From Hymenobacter sublimis (GTDB lineage: Bacteria > Bacteroidota > Bacteroidia > Cytophagales > Hymenobacteraceae): a stretch of DNA of 64,000 nt. Where the stretch lies: contig NZ_CP095848.1 of assembly GCF_023101345.1 (NCBI RefSeq), positions 4,304,001 through 4,368,000 of the forward strand. Direction: 5' to 3'. This document shows positions 1 through 7,068 of this stretch, piece by piece. The notes under the pieces are model-generated. The model saw nothing but the letters and a program-made list of their open reading frames with translations, did not search any database and was not told the origin of the DNA. The translations under genes and the position numbers were made by a program. Each line of letters begins with the position of its first letter. The stretch's first letter is position 1.

Positions 1-25
1 GTCCTTCCTTCGTCAGGATGACGTG
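1..25. repeat. Partial GTCAT-family repeat (right arm)
   Basis: The window opens with the right arm of a dispersed hairpin element, ending in TCAGGATGAC. It resembles the right arm of the complete element at 25283-25386. The left arm would lie outside the window. Confidence 0.5.
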
Positions 26-99
26 CTTGCGTTAGTAGTGGCCGCATGATTTATGGTTTTATCGTTGTTACCTGACATCTGCCCCGAATTCTCCGTGAA

Positions 100-127
100 T
101 TTGTGGCAGCTTCGTTTTGTACCTTCG
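100..127 (+). promoter_or_regulatory. Candidate Bacteroidota promoter for the methyltransferase gene
   Basis: A TTTG (100-103) is followed after 16 bases by TACCTTCG (120-127), close to the TTTG/TAnnTTTG promoter of Bacteroidota. It argues against a TTG start at 117 and for the GTG at 198. Confidence 0.45.
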
Positions 128-197
128 CCTTGCGACTGGCTTCTCTGCGCAGGTCAGTCGTCGCAATCAGCGAAATCAATATAATCAGCGAGCATCT

Positions 198-1091
198 GTG
201 ATTTACGAGCGACTTGAGAAGTGCCCGGTGTGCGGGAAAACGGAGTTTCGCAATAAACTGGTTGTAGAAGACAAGTCAGTCAGCAAGGAGAGTTTTGCCA
301 TTCAGCAGTGCGCGGCCTGCTCGTTTCAGTTTACCAACCCCCGGCCCGATGCCGACCACATTGGCCGCTACTACGAGTCGGAGGAGTACGTGTCGCATAA
401 CAGCGGGGCAGGGGGCATGATCAACCAGGCCTACAAGGTGGCCCGCTTCTTCACCATGCGCCGCAAGGTAGGGCTCGTGAACAAGCTGGCGCCCCGCAAA
501 GGCCGCCTTTTTGATTACGGGTGCGGCACGGGGCATTTTTTGGCCGCGGCTAAGAGCAACGGCTGGCAGGTGGCGGGTTGGGAGCCCAACCCCCGGGCCC
601 GGCAGGACGCCTCCCAACGGGTAGGCCAGCCCCTGGACCTGGACAACCTTAGCCAGCTACCCGCCGAATCGTTTGAGGCCATTACGCTCTGGCACGTGCT
701 GGAACACGTTCACGAGCTGAACGATACCTTGCAGCAGCTCATCCGGCTATTGAAGCCCGACGGCGTGTTCATCATTGCCGTGCCCAACGTCGACAGCCTC
801 GATGCCCAGCACTACCGCCAGGATTGGGCCGCCTATGATGTGCCGCGCCACCTGTATCACTTCAGCCCCAAAACCATGACCCAGCTGCTCAAAAAGCACA
901 AGATGCAGGTCAAGGAAGTGCTACCCATGCCCCTGGATGCCTACTACGTGAGCATGCTCAGCGAAAAGCACCGGGCCGAGCGGGGCGGCGGCATGCTGAC
1001 CGTGCTCAAGGCGGGCTACCAGTCGAACCGCTACGCCGCCAGCCACGAAGGCCAGTACTCCAGCCTGATTTACGTTTCCCAGAAACGCTAG
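198..1091 (+). CDS. Class I SAM-dependent methyltransferase with N-terminal zinc knuckle
   Basis: A 297-residue protein if it starts at GTG 198; the frame is open further upstream, but a -7 promoter element lies at 120-127. Four cysteines (C9, C12, C38, C41) form a putative zinc knuckle ahead of the methyltransferase domain. The SAM-binding motif I reads FDYGCGTGHF near residue 105, followed by an acidic loop (WEPNP) and the motif WHVLEHV with LLKPDGVFIIAVPN, typical of the Methyltransf_23 type. Such proteins methylate small molecules or sugars in many pathways and the substrate cannot be read from sequence. The next gene is downstream on the same strand, separated by a hairpin at 1141-1208, so it is probably transcribed alone. 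Family call is firm, substrate unknown. Confidence 0.85.
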   Translation: MIYERLEKCPVCGKTEFRNKLVVEDKSVSKESFAIQQCAACSFQFTNPRPDADHIGRYYESEEYVSHNSGAGGMINQAYKVARFFTMRRKVGLVNKLAPRKGRLFDYGCGTGHFLAAAKSNGWQVAGWEPNPRARQDASQRVGQPLDLDNLSQLPAESFEAITLWHVLEHVHELNDTLQQLIRLLKPDGVFIIAVPNVDSLDAQHYRQDWAAYDVPRHLYHFSPKTMTQLLKKHKMQVKEVLPMPLDAYYVSMLSEKHRAERGGGMLTVLKAGYQSNRYAASHEGQYSSLIYVSQKR

Positions 1092-1140
1092 TCAGTGGGG
1101 TAGGGGAGAGGCTAGTGTTCTTATAGCAAAGAAGTTGCTG

Positions 1141-1208
1141 TTCCGAGCCCGGCACGAAAGCTGAAGTAGCGCCGCGAGGCTTACTCCACTTTCGTGCCGG
1201 GCTCGGAA
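1141..1208. repeat. GTCAT-family inverted repeat
   Basis: Perfect 20-bp arms (1141-1160 and 1189-1208) around a 28-base centre. The right end reads CGGAATGAC, like the elements at 18475, 19593 and 45433; the matching GTCA on the left is lost. It may also end transcription of the methyltransferase gene. Confidence 0.75.
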
Positions 1209-1216
1209 TGACAGTT

Positions 1217-1250
1217 TTTGGCTGTTCCAGCGTTGTGCATTGTACCTTCG
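1217..1250 (+). promoter_or_regulatory. Candidate promoter for the Ig-like lipoprotein gene
   Basis: TTTG at 1217-1220, 22 bases, then TACCTTCG at 1243-1250. It sits upstream of ATG 1304 and makes starts before about 1260 unlikely. Confidence 0.55.
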
Positions 1251-1303
1251 GCTGGCGTAATCTGCTTTGGCCGATGCTGCTTTTTCTCCCGACTTATTTC
1301 TCT

Positions 1304-2929
1304 ATGGCCCTACCTGCCCGAGCGAGTATCTTTCTATTGTTAACGGCTGCGGCGGGCTTGGGTGGCTGCGCGGCCATTAGCTCGCCCGAGGGCGGGACCC
1401 GTGACACCATCCCGCCCAAGCTGGTGAGCACCACGCCCGCCAACGGGGCCCGCAACGTAACGGGGCAGTCGGTGCGGCTGGAGTTTTCGGAGCAGGTGCA
1501 GCTGAAGGATCTGCAGAAAAACCTGATTGTGGCCCCGGTGCTCGGCGACAAGGACACCTACAAAATCCGGGAAGACCGCTCAGCTATTACCCTGACCTTC
1601 GACCGCCCTTTCGCCCCGAACACTACCTACTCGTTTAACTTCGGCAACTCGATCAGCGACATTACCGAAAGCAACCCGGCCCAGAAAGTAGTGCTGAGCT
1701 TCAGCACTGGGGCCCGCCTCGATTCCGGCTCGGTCCGGGGGGTAGTGCGCGACCTGCTCACGGGCCAGCCCACCGAGAATACGGCCGTAGTGCTGTACCC
1801 GGAAGCGGATACGGCCAATATTCGGCGGGGCCGGCCCTACTACCTGGCCCGCACCGATAAGCAGGGTGGCTTTGAGCTGCAAAACTTGAAGGAAGGCCGC
1901 TACCGGGCGTTTGCCCTGGCCGATAAAAACCAGAGTAACCGCTACGAAGAGGGCGAAAAAATTGGCTACCTGCCCGAACTACTCACCGTGCGCCCCGGCC
2001 TAGACAGCCTTCAGTTTCTGCTCACCCGGCCTGATGCCCGCCGCCCCCTCGTAACCACCCAGAAGACTAACCCAACGGACTTTCGCATCAGCTTTAATGA
2101 GGGTGTAGAGCGCATAACGCTGGCTCCGCTGGGAACGGCTCCGGTTTCACCAGCCCTGAGCGAGGCCGTTCAGCTCACGGAAAAAGGCCGCACTGCGCTA
2201 CTTTACCGCACCCCGGCCCTCACGGAAGGCCGCTATTTGCTGGCTTCGACGGATAGCGCCGGCAACGTGGGCCGCGACACAATTAACGTCCGGTTCCAAG
2301 GTAATTCGCCCGCCCGGCGGGGGGCAGCCTATACCGTGGAGGGCAGCCCGCGAGAAGTATATCGGCAGGGCCAGGTGAAGTTTGTATTCACTGAGCCCGT
2401 GCGCTTGGCGCCCAATAAGCCCGTAGGTACGCTGGTGGAGGACTCTGTGAAACGCCGCCCGCTGCGCTTACCCCAGGACGGAACCCTGAGTCCTGACCGA
2501 ACTACGTTGGCGCTGAACCTAAATACCAATGCTCGCAAAACAGTCACGTTCCTGCTCGACAGCACGGTTATCAGCAGCATCACCGGGCAGCGGTTGGGGC
2601 TGAAACCCCTGCGTTTGCGCGTGTCCGAACAGACTGCTACGGGTACGCTCAGCGGTCCGCTCCAAACCAAGGCCACTCGTTACTGGGTTCAGCTGTTGGA
2701 ATCCAATGGGCAGGTGCTTACTACCCTCGACAGCCCGCGAGGTACCTACCGCTTTGATAACCTGCAGCCAGGCACCTACCGGGTGCGGGTGCTGATTGAT
2801 ACCAACCAAGACGGCCGCTGGCAGGGCGGCGACCCACAGTTACGCCGGCCGCCGGAACCCGTCTATTTGTTTCCAAAGGCCATTCAGGTTCGCTCCAACT
2901 TTGATAACGTCGAAACGCTTAGCTTCTAA
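1304..2929 (+). CDS. Ig-like domain lipoprotein (Big_5 type)
   Basis: A 541-residue secreted lipoprotein when started at ATG 1304 (ATG 1274 is an alternative). The N-terminus is a lipoprotein signal peptide with lipobox LGGC, lipidated at C22. Right after it comes the sequence SSPEGGTRDTIPPKLVSTTP, the usual opening of Bacteroidota proteins carrying an SbsA/Big_5 Ig-like domain (about residues 35-135). A carboxypeptidase-regulatory-like beta domain follows (GSVRGVVRDLLTGQP... with TDKQGGFELQNLKEGRYR), then a second Ig-like stretch, and near the C-terminus another such repeat with FDNLQPGTYRVRVLIDTNQDGRW. The role is probably a cell-surface or periplasmic scaffold; no catalytic motif is visible. 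It is followed by a hairpin and the putative origin. Confidence 0.8.
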   Translation: MALPARASIFLLLTAAAGLGGCAAISSPEGGTRDTIPPKLVSTTPANGARNVTGQSVRLEFSEQVQLKDLQKNLIVAPVLGDKDTYKIREDRSAITLTFDRPFAPNTTYSFNFGNSISDITESNPAQKVVLSFSTGARLDSGSVRGVVRDLLTGQPTENTAVVLYPEADTANIRRGRPYYLARTDKQGGFELQNLKEGRYRAFALADKNQSNRYEEGEKIGYLPELLTVRPGLDSLQFLLTRPDARRPLVTTQKTNPTDFRISFNEGVERITLAPLGTAPVSPALSEAVQLTEKGRTALLYRTPALTEGRYLLASTDSAGNVGRDTINVRFQGNSPARRGAAYTVEGSPREVYRQGQVKFVFTEPVRLAPNKPVGTLVEDSVKRRPLRLPQDGTLSPDRTTLALNLNTNARKTVTFLLDSTVISSITGQRLGLKPLRLRVSEQTATGTLSGPLQTKATRYWVQLLESNGQVLTTLDSPRGTYRFDNLQPGTYRVRVLIDTNQDGRWQGGDPQLRRPPEPVYLFPKAIQVRSNFDNVETLSF

Positions 2930-2956
2930 CCTAGCAATAGCCCCAATGCACTGCTC

Positions 2957-2990
2957 CAACGCCCAACTCCAATGCCGGAGTTGGGCGTTG
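2957..2990 (+). terminator. Hairpin after the Ig-like lipoprotein gene
   Basis: Perfect 14-bp arms (2957-2970, 2977-2990) with a 6-base loop, 28 bases after the stop codon. There is no T-run, so intrinsic termination is likely but not certain. Confidence 0.5.
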
Positions 2991-3017
2991 CTGTATATGT
3001 TGGGCGTTGCTGTATAT
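2980..3017. repeat. 19-bp tandem duplication
   Basis: The 19-base unit GTTGGGCGTTGCTGTATAT occurs twice without a gap (2980-2998, 2999-3017). The first copy contains part of the right arm of the preceding hairpin. Confidence 0.85.
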
Positions 3018-3147
3018 AATGAGTAGCAAGCACCGCATGGCTTAACCTGCAAGGCTGGGGTAATCTCGGCCGGAGGTAAGCAAGTCTAGCGCTGAGTAGC
3101 GCGCTTAACCTTATGCTTCCTAACTATATAGAATCCGGCCTGAATAG

Positions 3148-3981
3148 ATATCCACAGGCTGAATATGGGCCTACTTACTGGAGCGGCCTGTTTTGCGCCC
3201 TGCTAGTTTGCAATCCACATAGTTTTCCACTGCTTGAGGCGAAGCACGCATAACCTGTGGATAATAGTGGGGAAACCTGAGGATAACCCGTGGAGAACTT
3301 GCGGAAAAGTTTTTTTGGATGTGGTCAACCCACAGCAGCACCTTGGCGCAGTGCAAACTCGGTGGATAAGGGTGGATAACTATCCCCCGAAAAAAGCACA
3401 ATCCACACAGGGGTGTGGATGTGAATTGTGGATTTGTGCACAAGCTATGTGGATTGTTAAAAACTCACATATGTATCTAATAATCAGATATTTACTATCA
3501 ACACACCCTGTTGATAGACGGTGCATAACTGGGTTGTTGTGCACATGTTATCCCCGGTGTGCATAACCCCTTTTTCTTATCCACTTATGCACAGCCCTAA
3601 CGACGGATAACAAAAGAGAATTTATTTAAAGAAGAATTTTAAAAGTTATTAACCCTGTGGAAAAGCGAGCCGGTGCTCTCGTTTCCCTGTTCGGGAGCAA
3701 GGGCAGAAAACAAGCAGGTCGGAACTTCGGGTAGCTGAGCAGTACAGAAAATGCAGCGGGCAAAAAAGCGAGGCAGGAGTTTGCGCTCCTTGGCGGGCTG
3801 GGCAGGGTGCTTTGGCTGGCTTAGCGGTGCATTTTTCGGTTAAGTGTGTAGCAAGGCTGCCGGTCGCTTTTCTTAGCGCAAAAGGAAAATTTAGGCCCTG
3901 GACCCGGCAGAAATTACTTTTCAGGTACAGCTAGTGTTTGTAATCAAGTAGTTATCCACCGAAAACGCGCGTTTATCCACA
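3148..3981. other. Putative chromosomal replication origin (oriC)
   Basis: A gene-free GC-variable stretch packed with DnaA-box-like 9-mers on both strands. Exact TTATNCACA matches are at 3256-3264 (-), 3558-3566 (-), 3585-3593 (+) and 3973-3981 (+). One-mismatch boxes are at 3148-3156, 3278-3286, 3361-3369, 3371-3379, 3520-3528, 3577-3585, 3656-3664 and 3952-3960. Weaker CAATCCACA or TGTGGATNN copies lie at 3211, 3399, 3414, 3427 and 3448. AT-rich tracts at about 3453-3500 and 3607-3652 are candidate unwinding elements. Nothing in the stretch looks like a gene. The density and both-strand arrangement fit a bacterial oriC. recF, a DciA homologue and parS within 30 kb support this. dnaA itself is not in the window. 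Confidence 0.8.
3607..3652. other. AT-rich tract, candidate DNA unwinding element
   Basis: Almost pure A and T for about 45 bases between exact DnaA boxes (3585-3593) and the box at 3656-3664. This position fits a duplex-unwinding element; it is an inference from composition. Confidence 0.5.
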
Positions 3982-4073
3982 CCGTTTGTTGCGCTTGGGG
4001 AAAACATGCAGCCGCCGGGCCCGATGTGGCGTATAGAGAGGCCCACTCTCCCGCAAGCGCGCTGCTAGTTCTT

Positions 4074-4565
4074 ATGCCGTTCGACTACACCCTGGATTTT
4101 CGAACCGTTGATTTCCGCCAGCACCCGGAACTGTACCGCGTGGGCAAAGGCGAGCAGGGCGTACTGCTGGTACAGCCCTATAAAGGGGAGATTCTGCCCC
4201 ACTGGCGCTTCCGCACGCCGGAGCTGGCCCGGGAGTCTTCGGAGCAGATATATGCGCTGTTTGAGGCGTATTTGAAAGAGCAGGACTTTGTGGGAGCCGA
4301 TATGGCCCGGAAGTTCCTCCAGATGGGCTTTACCCGGGCCCGGCGCTACGCCAATCACAAGGGCGGCAAGAAGTACGACGGTCCCGTACCCGACGACAAA
4401 AAAGGTCAGAGCGGTGCCCACGGCCGCGACGAACTGCCCCGCACCCCCGAAGACCCGGAAAAAGCAGAGGCTGCCGCCATCTTCAAACGCAAGTGGGACG
4501 AGGCCAAGCAACACCCCAGCTACGTGCAGCAGCGGGCCGAATTTGAGGCTCGCTACGGCAAATGA
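4074..4565 (+). CDS. DUF4385 family protein
   Basis: A 163-residue protein starting at ATG 4074 (MPFDYTLDFRTVDF). The core GKGEQGVLLVQPYKGEILPHWRF and the very conserved DMARKFLQMGFTRARRYANH with the following GGKKY identify the DUF4385 family, which is short, soluble and of unknown function. The C-terminal part is charged and includes FKRKWDEAKQHPSYVQQRAEF, a likely helix. The gene lies directly to the right of the putative origin, with another DnaA-box pair after the next gene, so it is inside the origin region. No promoter of the TACCTTTG type was seen. Family call is firm, role unknown. Confidence 0.85.
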   Translation: MPFDYTLDFRTVDFRQHPELYRVGKGEQGVLLVQPYKGEILPHWRFRTPELARESSEQIYALFEAYLKEQDFVGADMARKFLQMGFTRARRYANHKGGKKYDGPVPDDKKGQSGAHGRDELPRTPEDPEKAEAAAIFKRKWDEAKQHPSYVQQRAEFEARYGK

Positions 4566-4628
4566 CCCCCGAGAACCCCTACCTTTACTTTCCCTGAACT
4601 CTTCTTCACTTTTGAACCCCAGACGGCT

Positions 4629-5111
4629 ATGCAGACACCAGCCCAATCCTCCAGCACCGACGAAAACGAAATTACCCTCGGCATCGGCATGGGGCCGCTT
4701 AAGTTTGGCGCCTCCATGGACGAAGTACGCGCCCTGATGGGAGAGCCCGAAGAAATTGAGGAGTCGGAAGACGACGATGAGTTTGAGCACCAGGCCTGGA
4801 ACTACCTCGAAGAAGGTTACTCCCTGTATTTCGACCGGGAAGACGACTACCGCCTGAGCTGCATTGAAACGGACCACCCTGGCATTCGCCTGTACGGGGA
4901 AGCTATTCACGGCAAGAGCCCGGAAGAAATCCAGGACCTGATGAAGCGCCACGGCCACGAGCAGAGCGAAGTCGAGAAAATGGACACTGGCGAGATGCGC
5001 CTTTCCTACGAAAAGGAAATGATTGACCTCTACTTCGACGAGGAACAACTGCAGTTTGTCAACTTCGGCGTGTTTATCAACGATGATTTAGAGGTGCAGT
5101 GGCCCGCTTAA
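4629..5111 (+). CDS. Acidic hypothetical protein with two BamE-like beta motifs
   Basis: A 160-residue soluble, strongly acidic protein with no signal peptide. I do not recognise a named family. The N-terminal segment GIGMGPLKFGASMDEVRALMGEPEEIE has the pattern of a short strand, a helix opening with SMDEV and a GEP turn, as seen in BamE/SmpA-like and related folds. A second similar unit can be seen later (IRLYGEAIHGKSPEEIQDLMKRHGHE). It ends in strands such as IDLYFDEEQLQFVNFGVF. It follows the DUF4385 gene by 63 bases on the same strand and may be co-transcribed with it. The gene sits between two groups of DnaA boxes. Function cannot be assigned. Confidence 0.7.
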   Translation: MQTPAQSSSTDENEITLGIGMGPLKFGASMDEVRALMGEPEEIEESEDDDEFEHQAWNYLEEGYSLYFDREDDYRLSCIETDHPGIRLYGEAIHGKSPEEIQDLMKRHGHEQSEVEKMDTGEMRLSYEKEMIDLYFDEEQLQFVNFGVFINDDLEVQWPA

Positions 5112-5118
5112 CGCTAGG

Positions 5119-5153
5119 TTATCCACAAAAACGCAAGAAATTGGTGTGGATAA
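5119..5153. other. Pair of exact DnaA boxes in inverted orientation
   Basis: TTATCCACA at 5119-5127 (+) and TGTGGATAA at 5145-5153 (-), 17 bases apart. They lie about 1.1 kb from the main cluster, beyond two small genes, and may be an outlying part of the origin or a DnaA-regulated site. Confidence 0.7.
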
Positions 5154-5247
5154 GTTGATAAGGTGCTCATTGCCGGGAGTTTTCAACAACCTTTCCCACT
5201 TTGAGAGCTAAAACCACTAGCAAGTGAATGCCCTGATCCTTAAGTAG

Positions 5248-5292
5248 AAAACAAAAAAGCCACCCCGCAATCGGAGTGGCTTTTTTGTTTTA
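5248..5292. terminator. Bidirectional terminator
   Basis: A 19-bp stem with one mismatch whose outer parts are A-run and T-run, lying between the convergent hypothetical gene (+) and the phosphate transporter (-). It can terminate from both sides. Confidence 0.85.
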
Positions 5293-5305
5293 TTCCAAGA
5301 AGTGT

Positions 5306-6712
5306 TTACGAAGGCATAATGGCCCGGAATAGCAGGAATAAGCCCCCCGACAGGGCCATGGTTACAGGCAAGGTGAGCACCCAGGCTAGGGCAATGTTGC
5401 GCACCATTTGGGGGTTCAGGTTCTTGATGCCGCGGTTGGCTACCATGGAGCCCGCAATAGCCGACGACAACACGTGGGTAGTGGAGGCAGGTAAGCCCAA
5501 TTGGGTATTGGCGCCAATCATGGCGGCGGCAATCAGCTCTGAGGAAGCGCCCTGAGCGTACGTCAGGTGTTCCTTGCCGATACGCTCCCCGATGGTTTTC
5601 ACAATGCGCTGCCAGCCAATCATGGTGCCCAGACCCAACGACACACTCACGGCCACCAGCACCTGCCACGGAGCGTAATCCGTGAAGCCCTTCATGTTGG
5701 AAAGGCCCGCGGTGAGCGTTTCCCGGTCGGCGGTGCTCAGGCTCACTTTGTCGCTGCCCAGTACGGTTTTGGCTTGGTTACCCAGCAGCAGAATAGCCTT
5801 CCGGATTTCAAAACGCGCGTTTTGCGGCAACTGGGCTACCTGGGTTTTACCGGCGAAGATGCTGTCCAGGGAATTCGTTTGCACCTTAATGTTGGCTACC
5901 GCTTCCCGGTCCTTAGCGCTCAGCTCGGCCGCATTTACCTTCTGCATTACCTGCTCAATCTTCACCAGCGAATCGCGCATGTCCAGAGGGTTCTTGCTAT
6001 GGTCGAGGGCAAAGTAGGTAGGCACAATGCCAATCAACACCAGCATAATCAGCCCCACTCCCTTCTGCCCGTCGTTGGAGCCGTGGAAGTAGCTTACCAG
6101 GGTACAGGTAGCAATCAGAATCAACCGGATCCAGAGGGGTGGCGGCTTGCGCTTGTGCGGCTCCTTAAAGATGGCCTTGTTGCGGACGAAGCGCTTCAGC
6201 AGGAACATCATGACGATGGTCAGCGTGAAGCCGAACAGCGGACCCGTAAGCAGAGCTACCCCGGTTTCACCGGCCTTGCCCCAGTTTACGGCCGCATTAT
6301 CAGCGCCAGGCAGGAAGCTGAAGGCAATGCCCACACCCAGAATGGACCCAATCAGGGCGTGCGAGGAGGAAGAAGGCAGGCCGTAGTACCAGGTGCCCAC
6401 GTTCCAGATGATGGCGCCCAGAATCAGGGCGCCTACCATGGCAATGCCGTGGTATACATTCTGGTCCACGAGGCTTTGCACGGGCAGCAGGTACACGATG
6501 CCCATGGCCACGGCAATACCACCCGTCAGTACGCCCAAAAAATTCCAGAACGCCGACCAGATAACGGCCACCCAGGGCCGCAGGGTGTTGGTGTAGATAA
6601 CCGTGGCCACGGCGTTGGCCGTGTCGTGGAAACCGTTGACAAATTCAAACGCGCAAGCTGCTACCAAACAGGCAACGAGCAGCAACAGCACATGAGGCTC
6701 TAAGCCAAACAT
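5306..6712 (-). CDS. pit: Inorganic phosphate transporter, PiT family
   Basis: A 468-residue integral membrane protein, typical for bacterial PiT permeases that import phosphate (usually as a metal-phosphate complex) driven by the proton or sodium gradient. The PiT signature is present twice: FVNGFHDTANAVAT near residue 24 and YFHGSNDGQKGVG near residue 210. GLPSSSSHALIG and GLPASTTHVLSS are the paired inverted repeats of the family. About ten hydrophobic helices are visible, with a hydrophilic central loop (roughly residues 240-345) rich in charged helices. The gene is monocistronic, with a promoter at 6748-6777 on the minus strand and a terminator after it. No regulator of the PhoU type is adjacent. 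Confidence 0.95.
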   Translation of the reverse strand: MFGLEPHVLLLLVACLVAACAFEFVNGFHDTANAVATVIYTNTLRPWVAVIWSAFWNFLGVLTGGIAVAMGIVYLLPVQSLVDQNVYHGIAMVGALILGAIIWNVGTWYYGLPSSSSHALIGSILGVGIAFSFLPGADNAAVNWGKAGETGVALLTGPLFGFTLTIVMMFLLKRFVRNKAIFKEPHKRKPPPLWIRLILIATCTLVSYFHGSNDGQKGVGLIMLVLIGIVPTYFALDHSKNPLDMRDSLVKIEQVMQKVNAAELSAKDREAVANIKVQTNSLDSIFAGKTQVAQLPQNARFEIRKAILLLGNQAKTVLGSDKVSLSTADRETLTAGLSNMKGFTDYAPWQVLVAVSVSLGLGTMIGWQRIVKTIGERIGKEHLTYAQGASSELIAAAMIGANTQLGLPASTTHVLSSAIAGSMVANRGIKNLNPQMVRNIALAWVLTLPVTMALSGGLFLLFRAIMPS

Positions 6713-6747
6713 AGAGGGGGGATTGGTGAGGATTCAGTTTCGGTAAC

Positions 6748-6777
6748 CAAAGGTAGGACCGCCCAAAGGGGGCGCAA
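6748..6777 (-). promoter_or_regulatory. Promoter of pit
   Basis: Read on the minus strand: TTG (6775-6777), 19 bases, then TACCTTTG (6748-6755), a full match to the Bacteroidota -33/-7 pattern, 35 bases before the pit start codon. Confidence 0.65.
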
Positions 6778-6944
6778 GATTATGAAATTGTTACCGGACC
6801 GGCCGGTTGCGTGCTTCTGAGCCGCTAAACGCAGGAAGTAGCGTCAGGTTAGGACTGAACGGTGGCAGCACAGTAAAATAGTGACTAACAGTTGTTCAGC
6901 GCTATTTATGGGCCTTTGGGTAGGCTGTAAGCTAAAGCTTTGGC

Positions 6945-6952
6945 TACTTTTG
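6945..6952 (+). promoter_or_regulatory. Candidate -7 element for glyS
   Basis: TACTTTTG matches TAnnTTTG. The nearest TTTG upstream (6915-6918) is 26 bases away, a loose spacing. The predicted leader of about 110 bases contains a degenerate repeat (6963-7044). Confidence 0.4.
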
Positions 6953-6962
6953 CCGAGAAGCT

Positions 6963-7044
6963 GCTGTCGTTCCGAGGGCAGGGCGCAAGTTGGGGCAGGC
7001 TATACTTCCTACTCCAAATTCCTCGCGGCGCTCGGCAGGACAGC
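6963..7044. repeat. Degenerate GTCAT-family repeat in the glyS leader
   Basis: GCTGTCGTTCCGAG on the left (from 6963) and GGCAGGACAGC on the right (to 7044) recall the ends of the GTCATTCCGA elements, but the arms pair poorly. With the -7 element at 6945 it would be transcribed in the glyS leader. The rest of the 6713-7068 gap shows no gene. Confidence 0.5.
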
Positions 7045-7068
7045 TGTATTCCATTTAACCTCCCCCTC

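Noticed and set aside
4065..5048. A 327-codon open frame antisense to the DUF4385 and acidic genes
   Set aside because: It covers both genes whose sense products look real (one is a known family); the antisense product is Val/Leu/His-rich without motifs.
5567..6703. A 378-codon open frame antisense to pit
   Set aside because: Composition-driven shadow of the phosphate transporter; rich in His, Gln and Arg with no domain.
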